Below, piece by piece: positions 1 to 6,108 of a stretch of 6,108 nucleotides of DNA (positions within the stretch are counted from its first letter, which is position 1; every line of letters begins with the position of its first letter). The DNA is from an uncultured Collinsella sp. (GTDB taxonomy: Bacteria > Actinomycetota > Coriobacteriia > Coriobacteriales > Coriobacteriaceae). The translations under genes and the position numbers were made by a program. Under the pieces are notes generated by a model. It saw nothing but the letters and a program-made list of their open reading frames with translations. It had not been told where the DNA came from and did no database searches. Location of the stretch: NCBI GenBank assembly GCA_905198825.1, contig CAJKEF010000072.1:1-6108 (forward strand), in the 5' to 3' direction.

Positions 1-477
1 TCCGAGCAGCCCGACCGCATCGTCCTGCTGGGCGACCTGCTCTACCACGGCCCGCGCAACGACCTGCCGCGCGACTACGCCCCCAAGCGTGTGATTCCGC
101 TGCTCAACGCCCTGGCCGACCGCATCATCGCGGTGCGCGGCAACTGCGACGCCGAGGTCGACCAGATGGTGCTCGACTTCCCCGTCATGGCCGACTACGC
201 CACGCTGTTTGACGAGGCCGGCCGCGAGCTGTTCCTGACACACGGCCACGTCTTTGGCGCCGGCATGCACAACAGCGTCGACCACGCGCCCGCGCTGCCC
301 GAGGGTTCCGCGCTCGTCTACGGTCACACGCACATCAAGGTCAACGAGGCGAGCGAGGAGCATCCTGGTCTGTGGCTCTTCAACCCCGGCAGCGTGAGCA
401 TCCCCAAGGACGGCTCGCACAGCTACGGTATCTACGAGGGCGGCGCGTTCCGCCATGTGGTCATGGAGGAGGAGTAG
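1..477 (+). CDS. yfcE: YfcE-family metallophosphodiesterase, 3' part (5' end outside window)
   Basis: The reading frame is open from the first base of the window to TAG at 475-477, giving 158 residues of a protein that is about 184 residues long in E. coli. The visible part closely resembles E. coli YfcE, a manganese-dependent cytosolic phosphodiesterase of the calcineurin-like metallophosphoesterase fold that cleaves artificial substrates; its natural substrate is uncertain. Visible motifs, numbered from the first visible residue, are GDLLYHG (11-17), AVRGNCD (44-50), THGH (80-83), GHTH (108-111) and NPGSVSIPK (128-136). Together they supply most of the di-metal site. The missing N-terminus, roughly 25 residues, should hold the first D-x-H metal motif. 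A GTG at 91 could be mistaken for the start, but conserved metal-binding sequence lies upstream of it, so the gene enters from the left. It is probably co-transcribed with the next gene, 2 bases downstream. Confidence 0.93.
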   Translation, partial: SEQPDRIVLLGDLLYHGPRNDLPRDYAPKRVIPLLNALADRIIAVRGNCDAEVDQMVLDFPVMADYATLFDEAGRELFLTHGHVFGAGMHNSVDHAPALPEGSALVYGHTHIKVNEASEEHPGLWLFNPGSVSIPKDGSHSYGIYEGGAFRHVVMEEE

Positions 478-479
478 CC

Positions 480-1340
480 ATGGCCGAGCATATGAATCAG
501 CAAAATGCCGAGGGCTCGCGTGACCCGTCGACGTTGGTCGATGCGTCCGCCGAGCTGCAGCATCTGGTGCAGACCATCTGGCGTCTGCGTCAGCCCGATG
601 GCTGCCCGTGGGATCGCGAGCAGACGCACCGCAGCATTGGCAAGAACATGATCGAGGAAGCCTACGAGGCGCTCGATTGCATCGAGGCCGACGATGCCGC
701 GCATCTGCGCGAGGAGTTGGGTGACGTGCTCATGCAGGTAGTGTTGCATGCGCAGATTGCGGCGGACGCCGGTGAGTTTGCGCTGGCCGATGTGGCGCGC
801 GATATCGACGCCAAGCTCATCCGCCGCCATCCGCACGTGTTTGGCGATGCGGATGCCGATAACTCCGACGAAGTGCTCAAGATCTGGGACGAGGTCAAGC
901 TTGCCGAGAAGGCCGCCAAGGACAAGGCCGTGGTAGCGGGCGAGGCTGCGCCCGAGGGCCTACTCGACGGCGTGCCCACGCATCTGCCGGCGCTGATGCA
1001 GGCTCAGAAGGTGTCGCGCAAGGCGGCTGCCGTGGGCTTTGAATGGGAGACGGTCCAGGATGTGTGGGACGAGGTCGCCGAGGAGCGTGCCGAGTTTGAG
1101 GCCGAGGCTCCCGGAACGCCCGAGCGCGAAATGGAGTTTGGCGACCTGCTCTTTGCCCTAGTCAACGTTGCGCGCAAAGAAGGAATCGACGCCGAGAGCG
1201 CCCTGCGTGCCAGCACGGCAAAGTTCCGCCGCCGCTGGGCCGCGATGGAGCAGATGGCGGCCGATGCCCACGTGGATCTTGCCGCGCTTTCGACCCACGG
1301 CCTCAACGACTTGTGGGACGCCGCAAAGGCAGAGGAGTAA
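480..1340 (+). CDS. mazG: MazG, nucleoside triphosphate pyrophosphohydrolase
   Basis: A 286-residue protein with the two-domain architecture of E. coli MazG (263 residues), a cytosolic Mg-dependent enzyme that hydrolyses NTPs and dNTPs to the monophosphate and pyrophosphate and influences ppGpp levels and programmed death. The N-terminal domain shows GCPWDREQTH (41-50), the metal-binding EEAYE (59-63) and EELGD (78-82), then RRHPHVFGD (115-123). The C-terminal domain shows GFEWE (186-190), VWDEVAEERAE (195-205), EFGDLLFALVN (219-229) and KFRRRW (248-253). The E/D clusters in both domains are intact. I chose ATG 480 because the purine run GGAGGAGGAG at 465-474 lies 5 bases upstream. The frame is open further upstream, but that part overlaps the conserved end of yfcE. 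ATG 492 is an alternative start. The Ala/Lys-rich stretch at about 142-160 links the domains. The gene ends just before a terminator hairpin. Confidence 0.96.
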   Translation: MAEHMNQQNAEGSRDPSTLVDASAELQHLVQTIWRLRQPDGCPWDREQTHRSIGKNMIEEAYEALDCIEADDAAHLREELGDVLMQVVLHAQIAADAGEFALADVARDIDAKLIRRHPHVFGDADADNSDEVLKIWDEVKLAEKAAKDKAVVAGEAAPEGLLDGVPTHLPALMQAQKVSRKAAAVGFEWETVQDVWDEVAEERAEFEAEAPGTPEREMEFGDLLFALVNVARKEGIDAESALRASTAKFRRRWAAMEQMAADAHVDLAALSTHGLNDLWDAAKAEE

Positions 1341-1344
1341 GACT

Positions 1345-1390
1345 GCGGGAGCGACGGGCTGACATGCCTCATCGTTCCCGCTAAATTTTT
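1345..1390 (+). terminator. Rho-independent terminator after mazG
   Basis: GCGGGAGCGA (1345-1354) pairs with TCGTTCCCGC (1372-1381), giving 10 pairs with one G-U. A smaller inner stem, GGGC (1356-1359) with GCCT (1366-1369), extends it. TAAATTTTT follows at 1382-1390. The position, 4 bases after the mazG stop, fits the end of the yfcE-mazG transcript. The T tract is interrupted by AAA, so termination may be incomplete. Confidence 0.72.
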
Positions 1391-1400
1391 CGAAAAACAA

Positions 1401-1430
1401 TTGTATCCCTCGGCTAACTTAGGGCATAAT
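1401..1430 (+). promoter_or_regulatory. Probable sigma-70-type promoter of eno
   Basis: CATAAT at 1425-1430 matches the -10 consensus at five of six positions. TTGTAT at 1401-1406 matches the -35 consensus at the TTG, with an 18-base spacer. An AT-rich stretch at 1382-1400 just upstream could act as an UP element, although it also forms the terminator tail of mazG. Transcription would start near 1437, leaving a leader of about 95 bases before the eno start codon. Read by eye only. Confidence 0.6.
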
Positions 1431-1455
1431 GCAAAAAGTGCGACAAGGCTAACTT
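1412..1455 (+). repeat. Direct repeat GGCTAACTT flanking the eno -10 and start region
   Basis: GGCTAACTT occurs at 1412-1420, in the spacer between the proposed -35 and -10, and again at 1447-1455, just after the proposed transcription start. The copies are 35 bases apart start to start. Two identical 9-mers within 44 bases in a promoter are suggestive of a regulator-binding site, but no regulator is identified. Confidence 0.45.
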
Positions 1456-1465
1456 GCAAACCAAA

Positions 1466-1496
1466 GCGCCACATTGGCGCAATGCCGCGTCGCCAA
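1466..1496 (+). promoter_or_regulatory. eno leader with two mutually exclusive hairpins
   Basis: In the untranslated leader, GCGCCA (1466-1471) is a perfect inverted repeat of TGGCGC (1475-1480) with a 3-base centre. The central arm can instead pair downstream: TTGGCG (1474-1479) with CGCCAA (1491-1496). Both cannot form at once. At DNA level the first element could be an operator palindrome; at RNA level the pair resembles a switchable structure. The eno ribosome binding site starts about 22 bases further on and is not covered by either stem. Function is inference only. Confidence 0.35.
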
Positions 1497-1519
1497 GCAT
1501 TTAACCCGTTTCCAAGTGA

Positions 1520-2821
<1,302 letters not shown>

Positions 2822-2833
2822 ACGGGCGAATTT

Positions 2834-2867
2834 GGCGAGGGGGAGGCTGACTCGGTTCCGCCTCGCC
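2834..2867 (+). other. GC-rich hairpin in the eno 3' region
   Basis: GGCGAGG (2834-2840) pairs exactly with CCTCGCC (2861-2867). After a one-by-one mismatch, four more pairs (2842-2845 with 2856-2859) extend the stem, leaving a loop of about 10 bases. No T tract follows, so on its own it is not a good intrinsic terminator. It may protect the 3' end of the eno mRNA or assist the terminator that follows 26 bases later. Confidence 0.5.
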
Positions 2868-2893
2868 TTGGCTGGATGCCGCAAAGAACTATG

Positions 2894-2925
2894 GGCGCTG
2901 GGCCATACGGCTCAGCGCCTTTTTT
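2894..2925 (+). terminator. Strong Rho-independent terminator of eno
   Basis: The arms 2894-2904 (GGCGCTGGGCC) and 2909-2919 (GGCTCAGCGCC) form 11 consecutive pairs with one G-U around a 4-base loop (ATAC), followed directly by six T at 2920-2925. This is a textbook intrinsic terminator, and it lies between eno and the division gene. Confidence 0.92.
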
Positions 2926-2964
2926 ATGTCGAGCAAAGGCTGGCGAAGGCGGCGCGGGCGCTCG

Positions 2965-2973
2965 TGCTATAAC
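2965..2973 (+). promoter_or_regulatory. Extended -10 promoter for the ftsB-like/ppx operon
   Basis: TGC followed by TATAAC (2968-2973) matches an extended -10 element (TGn plus five of six bases of TATAAT). I see no convincing -35 at the right distance, which is acceptable for extended -10 promoters. It lies downstream of the eno terminator and about 44 bases upstream of the next start codon, so the following operon can be transcribed independently of eno. Confidence 0.55.
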
Positions 2974-3016
2974 TAAAGGACTTAGCGCAAACAAACCTCA
3001 ACCGCACAAGGCGCAC

Positions 3017-3787
3017 ATGGATCAGATTTACGACAACAGGTACTATTCCGCCGGTTCGCGTGAGCCGTCGCCTCGCCGTGCGCGCACGGTGCAGCTCGGC
3101 GGGTCCGATTACGCCGGTGCCGACCGCTCCATGCAGCGATCGACAAGCGCCTCACACTCCCGTGCTCAAATGAATACGCCGACGGACCGTCCGCCACGTT
3201 CGGTGCGCCCGCCGCATTCGGAGCATGCTCAGCGTTCCTCGGCTCAAACGCATGAAAAGCCGAGTAGGCCCTCGAACCGTCTTTCGGGCTCGGACTTCAT
3301 GCATTACGCCAACGATAACGCAGTGGTCAAGGCAATCTACGACTTTACCCACGGTCCCCAGCGAGGGCTGTTTGTTGGCATTGTCGTCGCCCTGGCGCTC
3401 GTGAGCCTGTACTTCCCCGTGCGCGACCTGTATGTGGCAAAACGCTCGAGCGACATCTTGGCCAAGCAAGTCGAGATTCGCGAGCAATATAACGACGACC
3501 TGCAAAAAAGCGTCGACAAACTGCTCTCGGAGGAGGGTATCAAGGACGCGGCATCCGAGGACCTGGGCCTGGTGATGCCCGGCGAGAAGAGGATTGAAGT
3601 GCAGGGCCTGGACGATGATTCGGACGTTTCGTCGAGCAAGAAGTCGTCGAACGCTAAGAAGGCCAGCGAAGTTGCCAAGGAAATCGAAGAAGTCGGTAAG
3701 GACGCGCCGTGGTACATCCAGGCGCTCGACATGCTGTTTGGGTTTAACGGTGTCGAGGGCCAGACGGTCGTGTCCAACGGCAAATAG
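3017..3787 (+). CDS. DivIC/FtsB-like septum formation initiator protein
   Basis: A 256-residue protein with the topology of DivIC/FtsB/FtsL division proteins, which form a coiled-coil complex with FtsQ/DivIB and activate septal peptidoglycan synthesis. Residues 1-115 are a polar Arg/Ser/Pro-rich, probably disordered cytoplasmic tail. Residues 117-135 (GLFVGIVVALALVSLYFPV) are one membrane helix. Residues of about 136-172 are a charged coiled-coil candidate. The family-typical block EDLGLVMPGEK (181-191), comparable to the LGY.RPGE motif, follows. An acidic/Ser/Lys-rich linker (198-229) leads to a hydrophobic end, PWYIQALDMLFGF (231-243). ATG 3017 has AAGG at 3008-3011, 5 bases upstream. In-frame ATGs at 2876 and 2891 fall before or inside the eno terminator and were rejected. 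Its position between eno and ppx matches Rv1024 of M. tuberculosis. Family is fairly sure; whether it is best named FtsB or DivIC is not. Confidence 0.88.
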   Translation: MDQIYDNRYYSAGSREPSPRRARTVQLGGSDYAGADRSMQRSTSASHSRAQMNTPTDRPPRSVRPPHSEHAQRSSAQTHEKPSRPSNRLSGSDFMHYANDNAVVKAIYDFTHGPQRGLFVGIVVALALVSLYFPVRDLYVAKRSSDILAKQVEIREQYNDDLQKSVDKLLSEEGIKDAASEDLGLVMPGEKRIEVQGLDDDSDVSSSKKSSNAKKASEVAKEIEEVGKDAPWYIQALDMLFGFNGVEGQTVVSNGK

Positions 3788-3807
3788 CGCCCGGAGGGGA
3801 GTCCGCA

Positions 3808-4809
3808 ATGGCAGATTGCAAACGATATAAGGTGGCGGCGATCGATCTGGGAACGGTGTCGTCGCGACTGGTGTTGGCCCAGGTCGAGGGCGGGGCGATT
3901 GTGGAATCGTCCAAGCATACCGAGATTACCGACCTGGGTGAGGGCGTGGATGCGACGGGCCGCTTTTGCGAGGCGGCCGTTGAGCGCGTGCTCGCTGCGT
4001 GCCGAATGTTTGTGGATGAGGCGCGTACCTTTGGGGCCGTGTGCATCTGCACCACCTGCACGAGCGCCGCGCGCGATGCGTCCAACGCAGCATTGCTGCT
4101 GGACGGCCTGCGCGATTTGGGGCTTGAGCCACAGGTGATTCCGGGCGAGGTCGAGGCGCGCCTGACGTTTTTTGGCGTGGCGCACGACTTTGCTGGCGAG
4201 CGCATCATTGTTGCCGATTCGGGTGGCGGATCCACGGAGCTCGCGACGGGCGTCTATGCACCGGAGCGTGGCGTCTTTGCGCTAGAAGGGACGCGCTCGC
4301 TGGACATTGGCTGCCGCCGCGTGACGGAGCGGTTTTTCTCGGCGCTGCCACCCTCGTGCGGCGAGCTTGCTGCTGCTGCCGCGTGGGCAGGCGAGCAGTT
4401 CGCCGCGTATTTTGAAGGCCTGCCCAGCGACTTTGAGCGCGCCGAACGCTTGGTCGCGGTGGGCGGCACGGTGACTACACTGGTGGCCCTGGTCCACGAG
4501 CTGGAACCGTATGATTCGAGCTTTGTGCACCTGCGCGAGCTTTCGCTGGATCAGGTTTCGGCCGCTATCGAGCGCATGTCTGTGCTGGATGCGGAAGGCA
4601 TCGCCGCGCTACCGGGTGTACAGCCCAAACGCGCGGGCGTGATCTTGGCTGGCGCCGTGGTGATCCGCGAACTCATGCGTGCCGGCGGCTACAAGACACT
4701 CACCGTAAGCGAGAACAGCCTACTCGCCGGCATGGCCGCCACCATCAACGAGACCCTCGACGGCGCGACCCCCACCATCGCCTGGACCCCCACTCTCAGC
4801 ACCCTTTAA
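3808..4809 (+). CDS. ppx: Ppx/GppA-family exopolyphosphatase or pppGpp phosphohydrolase
   Basis: A 333-residue cytosolic phosphatase of the actin-like ATPase fold. Family members remove terminal phosphate from polyphosphate or convert pppGpp to ppGpp; sequence alone does not separate the two. Visible motifs are the phosphate loop AAIDLGTVSSRL (10-21), CTSAARDASN (84-93), the acidic motif IPGEVEARL (111-119) with probable catalytic Glu in the GEVEA segment, VADSGGGSTEL (135-145), SLDIGCRRVTERF (164-176), AVGGTVTTL (217-225) and LPGVQPKRAGVILAGA (268-283), ending in TVSENSLLAG (299-308). The length fits the short class with two Ppx-GppA subdomains and no C-terminal HD domain, as in mycobacterial Ppx. 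The usual GTNS of the first loop is GTVS here. GGAGGGGAG at 3793-3801 lies 6 bases upstream of ATG 3808. The gene starts 20 bases after the ftsB-like stop, so the two are probably one operon. No terminator is seen before the insertion sequence. Confidence 0.93.
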   Translation: MADCKRYKVAAIDLGTVSSRLVLAQVEGGAIVESSKHTEITDLGEGVDATGRFCEAAVERVLAACRMFVDEARTFGAVCICTTCTSAARDASNAALLLDGLRDLGLEPQVIPGEVEARLTFFGVAHDFAGERIIVADSGGGSTELATGVYAPERGVFALEGTRSLDIGCRRVTERFFSALPPSCGELAAAAAWAGEQFAAYFEGLPSDFERAERLVAVGGTVTTLVALVHELEPYDSSFVHLRELSLDQVSAAIERMSVLDAEGIAALPGVQPKRAGVILAGAVVIRELMRAGGYKTLTVSENSLLAGMAATINETLDGATPTIAWTPTLSTL

Positions 4810-4861
4810 CCATCTCCTCATAAGTTGCGGTGAAATAGTTCCTAAATAAGCTGGTAAAGGG

Positions 4862-4888
4862 GGTGCGGACGATTTCTTGGACCGCGCC
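4862..4888. other. Short inverted repeat at the end of the transposase gene
   Basis: GGTGCGG (4862-4868) can pair with CCGCGCC (4882-4888), 7 pairs including one G-U, around a 13-base loop. It overlaps the transposase stop codon. It could be a weak terminator-like or end-protecting hairpin that limits convergent transcription between ppx and the transposase gene. There is no T tract on either side. Confidence 0.3.
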
Positions 4889-6105
4889 TAGGCGTATCCA
4901 AGCTTCCTGCGGTACTCCATCGGGCTGAGCCACCCGAGGGACTTCTTGATCCGCTCCTCACGATAGTATACGAGGTAGGCCTCGAGCCTGCCCATGAACT
5001 CCCCGGCCGTCACGCCCTCCCAGTCCCTGTAGTGGAAGAACTCGTTCTTGAGGCGGCCGAAGAAGCCCTCGCAGGCCGAGTTGTCCGGGCTGCAGCCCTT
5101 CGCGGACATGCTCCTGACCAGGCCGTTCTCCTCGCAGATCCCGATCCACTCCGGCCAGCGGTAGTGGCCGCCGCGGTCCGAGTGGATCGTCGTGTGGGCG
5201 CCCGCCGGCCTGGCCGCGCAGGCCTTGAGCAGGCTCGAGTTCGCGAGGCGCTTGTCGGGGTGCAGCCCGATCGACCAGGCGACGGGCATCCCGTCGAAGC
5301 AGTCGATGACCGGGCTCAGGTAGACCTTCTCGCCGCCCGGGAGCCTGAACTCGGTGATGTCGGTGAGCCACAGCCGGTTGGGCTCGTCGGCGTGGAAATT
5401 CCTGTTCACGAGGTTCTCCGGCGCCTTGGAGACCTCGCCGGCGTAGGAGCTGTAGCCCCGGGCGCGCCTCTTGTTGTAGACGACCTCGAGGCCCTCCTCG
5501 CGCATCACGCGGGCCACGCGCTTCTCGCTGGCGCGGACGCCCTCGCGGCGCAGGCGCGCCCAGACGGTGCGGTACCCCCAGCACCCCGAGCCCTCGCGGA
5601 AGATGCGCACCACGCGGTCGCGTATGTCGGCGTCGCGGTCGCGCGGCGCGGCGACGCGGGGCCTCCAGTACTCATAGGAGCTCTTCGATATCCTCAAGAA
5701 ACCTGTGATCGAGCGGAGGGGCAGGGCGGTCGCCCGCCTCAATCTCTCGCCGAGCTCGCACTTGCTCCTGTTCGAGATCGAAGCCGGGTCCCACCCTTCC
5801 GCTTTTAGGTCGGCCAACACCGCCCTGAGCAGCAGGTTCTCTATCTGGTCCTCGTTGAGCCCGGCGAGCGGGCCGGTCGCGGGCGGGGCGTAGATCGACT
5901 TGTCGGGGCCCAAGCTGGCCTCCTTCCGTGGCGGTTTCCTCGCCACGATTCTACAGCCCCCGCCGGTGTAGCTGCGCGGGAGGTGCCCCGTCGCCCACTT
6001 CTTGGCCGCGCTCACCGTGACCCCCGCGAACTCCGCGGCGGCGGTGGGCCCCATGCCGTCCTCCGTCGCCAGGAGGAAGAGCTCGACCTTCTCCCTGCTG
6101 TACAT
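4888..6105 (-). CDS. IS3-family transposase, single-frame OrfAB with DDE domain
   Basis: A 405-residue transposase that moves the insertion sequence by copy-out/paste-in through a circular intermediate. Residues of about 5-40 form an N-terminal helix-turn-helix (TAAAEFAGVTVSAAKKW) like OrfA of IS3 elements. Residues of about 80-150 (LLLRAVLADLKAEGWD, then LRSITGFLRISKSSYEYW) match the OrfA/OrfB junction and HTH_21-like region. GCWGYRTVWARLRREG (174-189) is the typical pre-catalytic segment. The catalytic core has D249 (WLTDITEF), D310 (IHSDRGGHY) and E346 (DNSACEGFFG), with 60 and 35 intervening residues, plus K353 seven residues after the glutamate, the IS3 hallmark. The end, YYREERIKKSLGWLSPMEYR, is also family-typical. 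In most IS3 members OrfA and OrfB are joined by a -1 frameshift; here one uninterrupted frame covers both. The ATG is 3 bases from the window edge and the frame stays open to the edge, so the true start may lie further upstream. AGG and ATA codons occur, unlike eno. Confidence 0.93.
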   Translation of the reverse strand: MYSREKVELFLLATEDGMGPTAAAEFAGVTVSAAKKWATGHLPRSYTGGGCRIVARKPPRKEASLGPDKSIYAPPATGPLAGLNEDQIENLLLRAVLADLKAEGWDPASISNRSKCELGERLRRATALPLRSITGFLRISKSSYEYWRPRVAAPRDRDADIRDRVVRIFREGSGCWGYRTVWARLRREGVRASEKRVARVMREEGLEVVYNKRRARGYSSYAGEVSKAPENLVNRNFHADEPNRLWLTDITEFRLPGGEKVYLSPVIDCFDGMPVAWSIGLHPDKRLANSSLLKACAARPAGAHTTIHSDRGGHYRWPEWIGICEENGLVRSMSAKGCSPDNSACEGFFGRLKNEFFHYRDWEGVTAGEFMGRLEAYLVYYREERIKKSLGWLSPMEYRRKLGYA

Positions 6106-6108
6106 GCG

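Larger units (their letters stand above)
4826..6108 (-). mobile_element. IS3-family insertion sequence, one end outside window
   Basis: A single IS3-type transposase gene fills this stretch and reads away from the right edge of the window, so the upstream end with its inverted repeat and any second target duplication copy are not visible. The end near ppx must lie between the ppx stop (4809) and the transposase stop (4888). IS3 elements normally begin 5'-TG, and TGCGGTGAAATAG from 4826 is my best candidate for the tip; TGAAATAG at 4831 is an alternative. The 78 bases 4810-4887 contain no gene; 4810-4861 is notably less GC-rich than both flanks, and the rest reads as a subterminal IS region. 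Family assignment rests on the transposase. The exact boundary is a guess. Confidence 0.7.

Noticed and set aside
91..93. GTG as a start for the phosphodiesterase gene
   Set aside because: The frame remains open to the window edge, and the upstream residues contain the GDLLYHG metal-binding motif, so the gene is cut by the window.
372..479. N-terminal extension of MazG into yfcE
   Set aside because: This part overlaps the conserved NPGSVSIPK end of YfcE in another frame, and a strong ribosome binding site precedes ATG 480.
2876..3016. Upstream in-frame ATG codons (2876 and 2891) as the start of the ftsB-like gene
   Set aside because: They precede or fall inside the eno terminator and upstream of the extended -10 promoter, and the added residues show no conserved character.
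3337..4185. Minus-strand open reading frame opposite the ftsB-like gene and ppx
   Set aside because: It is antisense to two recognisable genes and crosses their junction, has no family motif, and I see no ribosome binding site for it.
5032..5808. Plus-strand open reading frame opposite the transposase
   Set aside because: Its Ala/Val/Arg-rich low-complexity translation is typical of a shadow frame, and the minus strand carries an intact DDE transposase over the same bases.

Overview
The window looks like a piece of the chromosome of a GC-rich actinobacterium. The gene order mazG - eno - DivIC/FtsB-like - ppx is the well-known actinobacterial enolase neighbourhood: Mycobacterium tuberculosis has mazG, lpqU, eno, Rv1024, Rv1025 (DUF501) and ppx in that order. 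The mixed codon use and protein style fit the class Coriobacteriia, for example Collinsella. That assignment is an inference from gene style; no rRNA or tRNA is present to confirm it.

Layout. Positions 1-1340 hold the 3' part of a yfcE-type phosphodiesterase gene and a complete mazG, which are tightly coupled and end at a hairpin terminator. Positions 1341-1531 are an intergenic region with that terminator, a probable enolase promoter, a 9-bp direct repeat around the start of transcription, and a leader with two mutually exclusive hairpins. Positions 1532-2821 are a complete enolase gene with all catalytic residues. Positions 2822-3016 carry a strong terminator and an extended -10 promoter. 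Positions 3017-4809 are a two-gene unit: a membrane-anchored DivIC/FtsB-like septum protein followed by a Ppx/GppA-type phosphatase. Positions of about 4826-6108 belong to an IS3-family insertion sequence on the minus strand, whose distal end lies outside the window.

How the genes fit together. Enolase is the glycolytic housekeeping gene at the centre. MazG (NTP pyrophosphohydrolase) and Ppx/GppA (polyphosphate or pppGpp phosphohydrolase) act on nucleotide and phosphate pools linked to stress signalling. The FtsB-like protein belongs to the cell-division machinery. The insertion sequence sits immediately after ppx, in convergent orientation, and may have separated that operon from its terminator or from further downstream genes.

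I do not see a new defence system, CRISPR array or other undescribed multi-gene system here. The points most worth a second look are the single-frame OrfAB transposase, the repeat and hairpin arrangement upstream of eno, the GTVS variant of the phosphatase nucleotide-binding loop, and the absence of a DUF501 gene from the conserved cluster.
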